In this document: positions 1 to 6,411 of the stretch, piece by piece
Layout of the letters: the number at the start of each line of letters is the position of its first letter
How positions within the stretch are numbered: the first letter of the stretch is position 1
Source: Trueperaceae bacterium
GTDB taxonomy: Bacteria > Deinococcota > Deinococci > Deinococcales > Trueperaceae
Length of the DNA: 14,821 nucleotides
Reading direction: 5' to 3'
Assembly (NCBI GenBank): GCA_024636105.1
Contig: JAGXHO010000143.1
Location: 1 to 14,821, forward strand
Notes under the pieces: generated by a model
The model's database searches: none
Told to the model about the DNA's origin: nothing
What the model saw: the letters and a program-made list of their open reading frames with translations, nothing else
Position numbers and translations under genes: made by a program

Positions 1-302
1 ATGCGGCTGAAGATCGAGCGCCCGAGGTCGCCGCGCAGCAGGCTCGCCATGTAGCGCGGGTATTGGGCGTCGAACAGGCCCGCGGCGCCGCGCTCGCCGG
101 CCGCCTCGAAGTTGAGCCAGACGGGCTGGTTCAGCCCCAGGTCCTGGCGCAGCTGTTCCAGCGCGGCGGGCGAGGCCCGTTGGCCGAGTAGCGCGACCGC
201 GGGGTCGCCCGGGATCAAGCGCGTGATCGCGAACACCAGGAGCGAGACGCCGAAGAGGACCGGGATGAGACCGAGGACGCGTCGGAGCAGGTAGGTGGTC
301 AA
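1..302 (-). CDS. ABC transporter inner-membrane permease, DppB/OppB-like (partial, N-terminal 100 codons)
   Basis: This is the start of a binding-protein-dependent permease that would form half of the membrane channel of a peptide or nickel-type ABC importer. The first visible segment is a basic tail (TTYLLRRV) followed by a membrane helix and the family hallmark ITRLIPGDPA, then a periplasmic region ending in MASLLRGDLGRSIFSR, which matches the usual LRGDLGxS motif of DppB proteins. Between the LGLNQPVW motif and LLRGDLG there are about a dozen more residues than is typical, so this protein has a longer first periplasmic loop. The start is a TTG at 302-300, chosen because GGAG lies 6 bases upstream and the hallmark begins immediately after; no ATG fits. 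It lies 126 bp downstream of the substrate-binding protein gene on the same strand, so the two are probably one operon. The rest is beyond the window edge. Substrate cannot be assigned from this part. Confidence 0.88.
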   Translation of the reverse strand, partial: MTTYLLRRVLGLIPVLFGVSLLVFAITRLIPGDPAVALLGQRASPAALEQLRQDLGLNQPVWLNFEAAGERGAAGLFDAQYPRYMASLLRGDLGRSIFSR

Positions 303-397
303 GTCGTGCTCCCGTCGAGCGCTCCCCGACCCGGGTCCGTTCCGGGGCGGTGCGCGCGGTCGCTGGCTGCCGGGCGATCCCCGGCGGTCGAAGATAG

Positions 398-419
398 CCG
401 GGCGCCCGGAGGCGCCCGG
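398..419 (-). terminator. Perfect 9-bp GC hairpin between substrate-binding protein and permease genes
   Basis: The arms 398-406 (CCGGGCGCC) and 411-419 are exact reverse complements with a 4-base loop (CGGA). No U-run follows on the minus strand, so it is unlikely to be a full intrinsic terminator. In peptide-importer operons such a structure after the binding-protein gene often protects its mRNA 3' end or attenuates the permease genes. The structure is seen; the role is inferred. Confidence 0.5.
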
Positions 420-428
420 TGGGACGGA

Positions 429-1994
429 CTAGTTCTTGCTGACGCCGACGAGCGACACCGAGCTGTAGCCCAGCGGGCTCATGACGAAGCCCTCGATGTT
501 GCTGCGGGTGGCGTTGAGCGTGCGGTTGTGGGCCATCGGGATCGAGGCGGCCTGACCGGCCACGGCGTCGATCACGAAAGCGTACAGCCGGTCGCGCTCG
601 GCCTGGTCCGCCGTCTGGCGCGCGTCGTTCAGCGCCTTGACGACTTCCGGAGCGTCCCAACCAAGGTCGTTGGCGGCGCTCGGGCCGAAGAACGTGTTCA
701 GGAAGTTGTCCGGGTCGGCGTAGTCCGCGTTCCAGCCCAGCATGTACATCGGGAACTTGCCGGTGCTGTAGTCGGCGAGGTACGTCGTCCAGTCTTCGGT
801 GAGCAGTTCGACCTCGATGCCGACGTCGGCCAGGTAGGTGGCCATGACTTCGGCGATGGGCTGCGGCGCCGGGTAGTACGGGCGGCTGACCGGCATGTAC
901 CAGAGTTCGCTGGAGAAGCCGTCGGGGAACCCGGCCTCGGCGAGCAGCTCGCGCGCGCGCTCGGGGTCGTAGTCGTACGGCCAGGGCTCACCGTGACCGG
1001 TGAAGGTGGGCGGCATGTGGTCGCTGGCGACCACGCCGAGGCCGGCGTAGAACGCGTCGACGATGGCGTCGCGGTCGATCGCGTGGGCGATCGCCTGGCG
1101 CACGAGCACGTTGTCGAGCGGCGGGTTGGCCTGGTGCAGCGCCAAGTAGCCGACGTTGAGCTCGACGGCCGCGCTGGCTTGCGTCAGGTTGGGGTCGCCC
1201 TGGACCGTGGCAAGGTCGTCGGCAGCGAGCAGCACGGCGATGTCGATCGTGCCGGCCTGCAGCTCGGCCAAACGGGCGGTCGGCTCGCTGATTGCGCGGA
1301 ACACGACCTCATCGACCTGCGGCGCCCCACCCCAGTAGTTCGGGTTGGCGGCGAGGCGGACCTGCTGGCCCTCGACCCACTCGACGAAGGTGAACGGACC
1401 CGTACCCACCGAGCCGACGCCCGGGGTGCCGTAGTCGGCGCCGGCGGCCATGACGGCCGCGGGGCTGTCGAACTGGAAGTACACGGCCGCGAGCAGCGCG
1501 GGCAGGAAGGGCGTCGACTGGGTCAGGTGCCACTCGACGGTGTCGGCGTCCACGACGACGATCTCGTCGACGATGCCGCCCTCGGCCTTCGGACCGCCGA
1601 AGACCCAGCCCCACGGCACGTAGGTCTTGCCCGCGTCGCGGAAGCTATAGGGGTGATCGAGCAGGTTCCAGCGGTCGACGTTGAACTTGACCGCTTCGGC
1701 GTCGAAGACGGTGCCGTCGTGGAAGGTCACGCCCGAGCGCAGCTCGAACGTCCACACGGTGGCGTCGTCGTTGGCCGACCACGAGGTGGCCAGCCGCGGA
1801 GCGAGCGCGGTGTCGCCGGACGCGAAGCCGACGAGGGTCTCCGAGATCTGGTTGCTGACGACGAGCGAGTTGCCGTCCTGCGAGTCGACCGAGTCGAGGC
1901 TCGAGGGCTGCCCCGACACGCCGTACACGAGCGTCTGAGCGGCCGCTAGGCCGAGCGATGCGACCAGGGTGAGCGCGAGGAGCGTTCGCTTCAT
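429..1994 (-). CDS. ABC transporter substrate-binding protein, family 5 (peptide/nickel type)
   Basis: A 521-residue secreted solute receptor that captures ligand outside the cytoplasmic membrane and delivers it to the permease encoded downstream. Residues 1-20 form a signal peptide (MKRT, hydrophobic core, AAAQ end). The SBP_bac_5 signature is present at about residues 69-94: [20 protein letters not shown] followed by VTFHDG, and further on come the family segments [16 protein letters not shown] and [14 protein letters not shown]. The length is normal for the family (500-560). The start at 1994 is supported by GGAGGT 4 bases upstream; the same frame stays open to 2336, but that extension lacks family similarity and crosses the promoter. 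No lipobox cysteine is present, so it is probably released or held in the periplasm, not lipid-anchored. Peptides are the commonest ligands of the family, but sugars, nickel or opines are possible; I cannot choose from the sequence. Confidence 0.93.
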   Translation of the reverse strand: MKRTLLALTLVASLGLAAAQTLVYGVSGQPSSLDSVDSQDGNSLVVSNQISETLVGFASGDTALAPRLATSWSANDDATVWTFELRSGVTFHDGTVFDAEAVKFNVDRWNLLDHPYSFRDAGKTYVPWGWVFGGPKAEGGIVDEIVVVDADTVEWHLTQSTPFLPALLAAVYFQFDSPAAVMAAGADYGTPGVGSVGTGPFTFVEWVEGQQVRLAANPNYWGGAPQVDEVVFRAISEPTARLAELQAGTIDIAVLLAADDLATVQGDPNLTQASAAVELNVGYLALHQANPPLDNVLVRQAIAHAIDRDAIVDAFYAGLGVVASDHMPPTFTGHGEPWPYDYDPERARELLAEAGFPDGFSSELWYMPVSRPYYPAPQPIAEVMATYLADVGIEVELLTEDWTTYLADYSTGKFPMYMLGWNADYADPDNFLNTFFGPSAANDLGWDAPEVVKALNDARQTADQAERDRLYAFVIDAVAGQAASIPMAHNRTLNATRSNIEGFVMSPLGYSSVSLVGVSKN

Positions 1995-2082
1995 GGTACC
2001 TCCGGGGTCCGCGCGCCTGGACGGGGCGTCGGGGCCGCGGATCGGCGGCGGCGTCGGGTCCGCTGGGCGCGCTTGGAGCGTG

Positions 2083-2088
2083 AGTGTA
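2083..2088 (-). promoter_or_regulatory. Candidate -10 element (TACACT) for the transporter operon
   Basis: On the minus strand, in the 177-bp gap between divergent genes, the context TGCTACACTC gives a -10 with four of six consensus bases, next to the only AT-rich patch in the gap. It predicts a leader of about 80 bases before the ATG at 1994. No good -35 is visible (TTCGTA at 19 bp is the best). The same 9-mer GCTACACTC occurs in front of the regulator gene at 11945. Confidence 0.35.
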
Positions 2089-2171
2089 GCATTTCGCACG
2101 TTTCGGGTACGAAGGTTGCGCCGTCGCATCCGCCGCCCGCCCTGCGGTCGAGGCGGCGTAGGGTCGCCCGC

Positions 2172-3218
2172 ATGAACCGCACGTTCGAGATCGGCGTCTT
2201 CACCTTCGGCGACCACGGTCCCGATCCGCACACCGGCGCCACGCCCACGCCTGCCGAGCGCCTGCGGCAGGTCGTCGAGGAGGCCGTGCTCGCCGAGCAG
2301 GTGGGGCTCGACGTCTTCGGCGTCGGCGAGCACCACCGCGCCGACTTCCTGATCAGCGCCCCCGAGGTCGTCCTCGCGGCGATCGCCGAGCGCACCGAGT
2401 GGATCCGGTTGACATCGGCGGTCACGGTGCTGAGCTCCGACGACCCGGTGCGGGTGTTCCAGCGCTTCGCGACGCTCGACCTGCTCTCAGGCGGCCGCGC
2501 CGAGGTGCTCGCCGGCCGGGGCTCCTTCACCGAGTCGTTCCCGCTGTTCGGCTACGACCTGAAGGACTACGAGCGGCTGTTCACCGAGAAGCTCGAGCTT
2601 CTGCTCGCCATCCGCGCCAGCACCTCGGTGACGTGGCGCGGCACCACCCGCGCCCCGCTCGAAGGGCAGGCGGTGCACCCGCGCCCGATCCAGGACCCCC
2701 TGCCCGTGTGGGTCGGCGTCGGCGGCACCCCCGAGTCGGCTTGGCGCGCCGGCACGCTCGGCCTGCCGATGGCGCTGGCCATCATCGGCGGGCTGCCAGA
2801 GCGCTTCGCCCCGTTCGCGCGGATCCACCGCGAAGCGCTCGCCGCCGCGGGCCACGGGCCGCAGCCGCTCGCGGTGACCGGCCACGCCTTCGTCGCCGAG
2901 GACTCGCAGCGCGCCGCCGACGTCGCGTTCCCGCCCTACGCGGCCGTGATGAGCCGCATCGGCCGCGAGCGCGGTTGGCCCCCCATGAGCCGCGCGCAGT
3001 TCGACGCCATGCGCGCGCCGCGCGGCTCGCTGTTCGTCGGCGACCCCGACGAGGTCGCCGAGAAGCTGATCGCGCAGCACGCGCTCTTCGGCCACCAGCG
3101 CGCGCTGTTCCAGATGGGGTTGGGGACGCTGCCGCACCGCGAGGTGCTGCGGGCGATCGAGCTCCTCGGCACCGAGGTGGCGCCGCGGGTGCGGCAGGCG
3201 GTGGCCGGCCCGGCCTGA
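2172..3218 (+). CDS. LLM class flavin-dependent oxidoreductase (luciferase-like monooxygenase, Atu2307-like subgroup)
   Basis: A 348-residue cytoplasmic TIM-barrel protein of the bacterial luciferase-like superfamily, expected to use reduced FMN (or F420 in other branches) for an oxidation of unknown substrate. The N-terminus [18 protein letters not shown] is typical of the subgroup modelled as LLM_2I7G (Atu2307). The family block VGEHHRADF lies at residues 51-59, followed by the barrel strands [19 protein letters not shown] (82-100) and [16 protein letters not shown] (104-119). The length is usual. I chose ATG 2172, with a weak AGGG 8 bases upstream; an in-frame ATG at 2073 would add 33 basic, low-complexity residues with no family match. 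It is divergent from the transporter operon and has no same-strand partner upstream. A weak imperfect hairpin (about 3218-3241) follows the stop. The flavin fold is certain in practice; the reaction is not known. Confidence 0.93.
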   Translation: MNRTFEIGVFTFGDHGPDPHTGATPTPAERLRQVVEEAVLAEQVGLDVFGVGEHHRADFLISAPEVVLAAIAERTEWIRLTSAVTVLSSDDPVRVFQRFATLDLLSGGRAEVLAGRGSFTESFPLFGYDLKDYERLFTEKLELLLAIRASTSVTWRGTTRAPLEGQAVHPRPIQDPLPVWVGVGGTPESAWRAGTLGLPMALAIIGGLPERFAPFARIHREALAAAGHGPQPLAVTGHAFVAEDSQRAADVAFPPYAAVMSRIGRERGWPPMSRAQFDAMRAPRGSLFVGDPDEVAEKLIAQHALFGHQRALFQMGLGTLPHREVLRAIELLGTEVAPRVRQAVAGPA

Positions 3219-3248
3219 GCGCGGACGCCACACCGCGTGCTGGGACTC

Positions 3249-3260
3249 ATCAGATGTGAT
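3249..3260. promoter_or_regulatory. Small AT-rich inverted repeat upstream of the nucleotidyltransferase/HTH pair
   Basis: ATCA-GATG-TGAT is a 4-bp inverted repeat with a 4-base centre, standing out as AT-rich against very GC-rich surroundings. Its right half (TGTGAT, 3255-3260) also matches four of six -10 bases and lies 11 bases before the GTG start at 3272, which has no Shine-Dalgarno sequence. It could therefore be a promoter of a nearly leaderless transcript, an operator for the HTH protein, or chance; half-sites this short are weak evidence. Confidence 0.2.
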
Positions 3261-3271
3261 ACCGCACCGTC

Positions 3272-3610
3272 GTGGCCGCACCGTCGTACGCCGACGTCCT
3301 CGAACCCGCCGCGCGGCTTCAAGTGGTCGTGCCCGACGCGGTGCTCGTCGGCGGCTCGGCAGCGGCGTGGTACGCGCACCACCGCGAGAGTTGCGATCAC
3401 GACCACGTCCTCGCGGACCTGCGCGATCGCTTCGACCTCGTCCTGGAGGCCATCGAGCGCACCGACGGCTGGGTGACGAACCGCGTCACGCCGGGCAAGA
3501 TCATCCTTGGCAAGCTCGGCGACATCGAGGCCGGCGTACGCGAGATGATCCGCCGACGCCCGCTGGAGGTCGCCGAGCAGATGGTGGCGCCACCGGAAGC
3601 GACCCCATGA
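3272..3610 (+). CDS. Short nucleotidyltransferase-like protein (AbiEii/MNT-type fold, possible toxin component)
   Basis: A 112-residue protein that looks like the N-terminal half of an AbiEii-type nucleotidyltransferase. The motif VLVGGSAAAWYAHHRES (residues 25-40) followed by CDHDHV (41-46) resembles the GG-S and D-x-D metal-binding signature of the fold, with D42 and D44 as candidate catalytic acids. The tail VTPGKIILGKLGDIEAGVRE (72-91) is also characteristic of related proteins, as I remember them. Such proteins normally continue for 70-100 more residues with a LRVPT...RIKA-like helix and a conserved Arg-Asp; here the frame stops after PPEATP and no such remnant is visible in the other forward frames downstream. 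The GTG start is forced by an in-frame TGA at 3257. It overlaps the next gene by ATGA, so the two are translationally coupled. A role as toxin or defence nucleotidyltransferase is inferred, not shown. Confidence 0.7.
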   Translation: MAAPSYADVLEPAARLQVVVPDAVLVGGSAAAWYAHHRESCDHDHVLADLRDRFDLVLEAIERTDGWVTNRVTPGKIILGKLGDIEAGVREMIRRRPLEVAEQMVAPPEATP

Positions 3611-4062
3611 CCCTCCGATTCCGCCACCTGGACGTGCGGCCGGGCGGGCCCGTCGAAGCGTGGCCGACCGAAGGGGTCCTCGCTGCATTGGAGCGCGGGG
3701 GCCTCGGCGACTGGCGACCGCTCGCGACGGCGGTGCGCGCCGACCCGTGGGGGCCGGTCGCGCGACGGCTCGAGGCCGCGTTGGCCACGAACCGTCCCTA
3801 CGGGGCGGCACCCCTCATGGAACGCGTCCTCGCGCACGCGCGCCGCGATTCCGAGCTCGCCGAACGCGCCGAGGTGGCCCGGCGGGTGCAGGCGTTCGTC
3901 GACGCGTCGGGGTTGGGGCGGGCCGCGTTCGCCGAAGCGATCGGCACCTCGACGTCCCGGCTGTCCACCTACGTCACCGGCAAGGTAGCTCCATCCTCGA
4001 CCCTTCTCGTCCGGATGGAGCGGCTGTCGTGCCGCGCGGCCGCGGACGCCACCGCGGCGTAG
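3607..4062 (+). CDS. XRE-type helix-turn-helix protein, partner of the nucleotidyltransferase
   Basis: A 151-residue cytoplasmic protein in two parts. Residues 1-75 hold a conserved-looking helical region (VEAWPTEGVLAALERGGLGD and RADPWGPVARRLEAAL) ending in the segment NRPYGAAPLMER. Residues 86-140 hold an XRE helix-turn-helix: GLGRAAFAEAIGTSTSRLST followed by YVTGKVAPSSTLLVRMERL, with the recognition helix around TSTSRLSTYVTG. The ATG at 3607 overlaps the TGA of the upstream gene, and the frame upstream of it has no family character. In related pairs an HTH protein of this sort sits beside an AbiEii-like nucleotidyltransferase and is assumed to act as antitoxin and autorepressor; that role is inference here. 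Gene order (nucleotidyltransferase first) is less usual. The gene ends 31 bp from a convergent gene. Confidence 0.8.
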   Translation: MTLRFRHLDVRPGGPVEAWPTEGVLAALERGGLGDWRPLATAVRADPWGPVARRLEAALATNRPYGAAPLMERVLAHARRDSELAERAEVARRVQAFVDASGLGRAAFAEAIGTSTSRLSTYVTGKVAPSSTLLVRMERLSCRAAADATAA

Positions 4063-4064
4063 GC

Positions 4065-4088
4065 CACCCAGATCCAGCCGATCGGGTG
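4065..4088. terminator. Hairpin between convergent genes, possible bidirectional terminator
   Basis: CACCC-(A)-GATC at 4065-4074 pairs with GATCGGGTG at 4080-4088, giving nine pairs with one bulged A and a 5-base loop (CAGCC). It fills the 31-bp gap between the stop of the plus-strand HTH gene (4062) and the stop of the minus-strand membrane gene (4094), where a shared terminator is expected. There is no U-tract in either direction. Confidence 0.45.
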
Positions 4089-4093
4089 CGGCG

Positions 4094-4819
4094 TCAGCGT
4101 GGCCGGTGCGCCCGCAGGTGCGCGCCCAGGTCGACGGCCGTCTTGATCCCCACGAACAGCAGGAGGGCGGCCACCGGCTCGCCGAGCGCCACGATCAGGA
4201 ACGCGCCGACGACCAGCGTGATGTGCAGGACGAAGACGCGCCCGTACGGGCGCGCCATCAGCGCGTTGGGCGACGTCTGCAGGCCCTCGCCGCGCTGCAA
4301 CACGTTGCCCACGAACGAGATCCCATGGCTGACGACCAACCCCGCGGCGGTGAGGAGCAGGCCCCCGCTCAGGTACCGAGCCGCGATCTCCGGGCCGCCG
4401 CCGAAGAAGCCGAGCGGCCCGTCCATGACGGCTCCGTCGAGGAACGTGCTCGCGTCCCCCGCGAACACCCCGCCGGGCGCGAAGAGCGCCACCACGAAGA
4501 ACCCGTGCGCCGACCAGAACGCGCCGTAATGGACCGTGAAGAAGGCGATGAGGAACAGCTTGCCGAAGAGGCCGCCGAGCCCGCCGGCCGTGCCGTCCGG
4601 CCCGCGCGTGAGGAGCATCGCCAGCGCCGTGTAGACGCCGATGACGCCGTTCTCGAACCAATAGAGGAGCATGAGGTCGATCGTGGACCAATCGAAGAAG
4701 GCCACGCCGGCGAGCGGGAACAGGTTGGCGGCGACGAGCGCCGCGACGGCCCATGGCGTTGATGCCGCGGTGGATGCGGCGGCGGACACGGACGTTGGCG
4801 CTGCAGTGGACGCGGGCAC
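4094..4819 (-). CDS. DUF6498-type integral membrane protein, paralogue 1
   Basis: A 241-residue membrane protein of unknown function. After an Ala/Ser/Thr-rich, probably disordered N-terminus (1-21) come about five or six hydrophobic segments at roughly 23-42, 46-70, 86-115, 152-174 and 193-228. Conserved-looking blocks are DLMLLYWFENGVIGVY (49-63), FFTVHYGAFWSAHGFF (93-108) and SHGISFVGNVLQRGE (164-178), which match what I know of DUF6498. It shares most of these blocks and its C-terminal AHLRAHR with the protein at 5591-6334, so the two are paralogues. The GTG start at 4819 lacks a clear ribosome-binding site; a GTG at 4789 is an alternative and would shorten only the disordered tail. It lies just downstream of the broken kinase gene on the same strand. 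No enzymatic or transport role can be given. Confidence 0.85.
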   Translation of the reverse strand: MPASTAAPTSVSAAASTAASTPWAVAALVAANLFPLAGVAFFDWSTIDLMLLYWFENGVIGVYTALAMLLTRGPDGTAGGLGGLFGKLFLIAFFTVHYGAFWSAHGFFVVALFAPGGVFAGDASTFLDGAVMDGPLGFFGGGPEIAARYLSGGLLLTAAGLVVSHGISFVGNVLQRGEGLQTSPNALMARPYGRVFVLHITLVVGAFLIVALGEPVAALLLFVGIKTAVDLGAHLRAHRPR

Positions 4820-4828
4820 CCGCGGAGT

Positions 4829-5451
4829 CTAGCCGGCGTCCCGCCCGCGGCCAAGCCCGCCACCAGCGCGCCGGCGAAGGTGTCGCCCGCGCCGGTCGTG
4901 TCGACCACGGGCACGCGCCGCGCCGGTCGCCGCCCGCGCTCGGCGCCGCGAGTCCAAGCGAGCCCGTCGGCCCCCAGCGTCAGCACCACGGTCGCGTAGC
5001 GGTCCGCGAGCGCGTCGAGCAGCGCGTCCGCCTCGCTTGGATCGGCCGCCGGCACAAGCGCGGCGCCTACGAAGGCGTCCGGGTCGAGGTCGTCCGGCGC
5101 AAGGCGACCGTTGGCGCCGGCCTCGAGCACGATCACGTTCTCGCCGCCGTCGGCCACGAGGATGGTGGCGAAGCCAGTCGGCCCCTGGAAGGCGCGCAAC
5201 CCGGCCACGTCGACGCCGTCCGCGACCAACGCAGCGCGCAGCCGCGCGCCCTCGGCGTCGCCGCCCACCGCGCCCAAGAAGCGCACGGACGCGCCCGTGC
5301 GCGCCGCGGCCACGGCCTGGTTGGCCCCCTTGCCGCCATGGAACGTCGCGAACGACGTGCCGTGCACCGTCGCGCCGGCCGCCGGCAGGGCTGCCACGGC
5401 CTGCACGCGATCGAGGTTGACGCTGCCGACCACGACGACCGGGCGCCTCAT
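4829..5451 (-). pseudogene. Ribokinase-like PfkB carbohydrate kinase, internally deleted and C-terminally truncated
   Basis: The reading from ATG 5451 is clearly a ribokinase: VVVVGSVNLDRV (5-16), the substrate loop FHGGKGANQAVAAARTGA (37-54), ENVIVLEAGAN (104-114), VVLTLGADGLAW (155-166) and the anion-hole/catalytic motif DTTGAGDTF (184-192, base D190). Intact ribokinases have this last motif near residue 250 and a total near 300. Here about 60 residues are missing after FVGAALV (residue 133), the part that carries the NPAP and PNExE motifs, and the roughly 45 residues after GLAAG are absent. Beyond residue 204 the same frame stays open to 4369 but only reads the neighbouring membrane gene out of frame. 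In the alternative frame a TAG (4831-4829) occurs six bases after the last recognisable codons. I call it a pseudogene; a working miniature kinase is unlikely because the sugar/ATP domain core is lost. Its former product would phosphorylate ribose or a related sugar or nucleoside. Confidence 0.75.
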
Positions 5452-5546
5452 GAGGCGCCCGCCACCGGCGCGCCCCCTAGGCGCCGCGCCGCGTCGACCG
5501 CTCCCGCCGACACGGCGGTGTTGGTCGCTGCTTCGTCCGAAGGCAT
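5448..5546 (-). CDS. 32-codon ORF overlapping the kinase start (doubtful, possible gene remnant)
   Basis: A short frame from ATG 5546 encodes an Ala-rich peptide starting MPSDEAATNTAVSAGAVDAA and ending at a TGA that overlaps the kinase ATG (ATGA). Its first bases, ATGCCTTCGGACGA, resemble the start of the paralogue gene at 6334 (ATGCCCCCGGACGA), differing at two positions, so it may be the leftover 5' end of another copy. No good ribosome-binding site is seen. It could equally be noise in GC-rich DNA; I do not claim that it is translated. Confidence 0.22.
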   Translation of the reverse strand: MPSDEAATNTAVSAGAVDAARRLGGAPVAGAS

Positions 5547-5590
5547 GCGCGGAGTGCAGCCGCTCTGCGCGCACCCGCACGCACGACGCT

Positions 5591-6334
5591 TCAACGAACG
5601 GCAGGCCGCATCCGGTGCGCGCGCACATGGGCGCGCAGATCGACGCCGGTCTTGACCAAGACGAACAGCGCAAGGCCGACGACCGGCTGGCCAAGCGCCG
5701 TGACGACGAGTCCACCGATCACGATCGTGACCTGAAGGACGACCACGCGGCCGAACGGCCGCCACACGAGGACGCTGGCTGGGGTGTGCCGGTCCTCGCC
5801 CCGAAGCACCACGTTGCCGACGAACGACAGGCCGTGGCTGAGCAGAAGCCCCAACGCTGAGAGCTGCAGACCCCCCTCCAGCACGCGGCCGACGCCCGAC
5901 TGGGCGCCGAAGAAGAGGCCGGAGTTGCCCCCGGGGAGCACGGCGGGGCGCAGGTCCGTCGCGGCACCGAACACGCCTCCGGGCCCGAAGATCTCGACGA
6001 CGGAGGAGCCGAGCGCGAACCACAGGAAGCCGTAGAAGACGGCGACGCCGCCGACGGAGTAGAGCTTGGCCAGCACCCCACGCAGACCGCGCGACCGGTG
6101 GGGGTCCGGTCCGTCCGCTAGGAACAGCTGGACGAGGGTGAAGAGACCGATCACGCCGGTCTCGAACCAGTAGAGCAGGATCAGGTCGAAGGTCGACCAG
6201 CCCCACCAGAGGACCCCGAGGAGTGGCACCGCGTTGGCCGCCACCAGCGCGGCGACCGCCCACGGCGGCGACGCGCGACCCGGCGACGACGCGGGCTCGA
6301 CCGACGCGTCGACGGCGCCATCGTCCGGGGGCAT
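5591..6334 (-). CDS. DUF6498-type integral membrane protein, paralogue 2
   Basis: A 247-residue membrane protein of unknown function, paralogous to the product of 4094-4819. Shared blocks in the same order are PPWAVAALVAAN (23-34), WSTFDLILLYWFETGVIGLF (46-65), FGPGGVFG (116-123), LLLSHGLSFVGNVVLRGED (163-181), PFGRVVVLQVTIVIGG (193-208) and VKTGVDLRAHVRAH (227-240). Hydrophobic segments fall at about 25-44, 49-72, 92-116, 155-176 and 196-228. The first 22 residues are acidic and Pro/Ser/Ala-rich and differ from paralogue 1. ATG 6334 is the first start after the upstream gene; the frame is open further upstream but there it only shadows the propeller gene. No strong Shine-Dalgarno is visible. 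It lies 77 bp after the propeller gene on the same strand, so read-through from that operon is possible. Function unknown. Confidence 0.86.
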   Translation of the reverse strand: MPPDDGAVDASVEPASSPGRASPPWAVAALVAANAVPLLGVLWWGWSTFDLILLYWFETGVIGLFTLVQLFLADGPDPHRSRGLRGVLAKLYSVGGVAVFYGFLWFALGSSVVEIFGPGGVFGAATDLRPAVLPGGNSGLFFGAQSGVGRVLEGGLQLSALGLLLSHGLSFVGNVVLRGEDRHTPASVLVWRPFGRVVVLQVTIVIGGLVVTALGQPVVGLALFVLVKTGVDLRAHVRAHRMRPAVR

Positions 6335-6389
6335 CGGCGAAGGGTAGCCGCTCCGAGCGCGCGCGTTCGACCGCTTCGCCTTCGGCGCC

Positions 6390-6411
6390 GCCGGCCCGCT
6401 GCCGCGCCGGC
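6390..6411 (-). terminator. GC hairpin directly after the propeller gene stop (weak)
   Basis: The self-complementary hexamer GCCGGC occurs at 6390-6395 and 6406-6411, separated by 10 bases, and abuts the stop codon at 6412-6414 on the minus strand. It could end or stabilise the secreted-protein transcript. The stem is short, the loop is long, there is no U-run, and such hexamers are common at this GC content. Confidence 0.22.

Noticed and set aside
306..1949. Long plus-strand open frame of 547 codons opposite the substrate-binding protein gene
   Set aside because: Its protein is Arg/Gly/Val-rich with no domain; the opposite strand encodes a complete family protein with signal peptide. Long antisense frames are expected at this GC content.
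2073..2171. Upstream start of the oxidoreductase at 2073
   Set aside because: Adds 33 basic residues not seen in the family and overlaps the proposed transporter promoter.
1995..2336. Upstream extension of the substrate-binding protein to an ATG at 2336
   Set aside because: It would bury the signal peptide 114 residues inside, run through the promoter region and overlap the divergent oxidoreductase gene; ATG 1994 has an ideal GGAGGT.
4369..4828. Continuation of the kinase frame to 4369 as a genuine C-terminal extension
   Set aside because: The translation after residue 204 is a Pro/Arg/Ser-rich out-of-frame reading of the membrane protein gene at 4094-4819 and has no kinase similarity.
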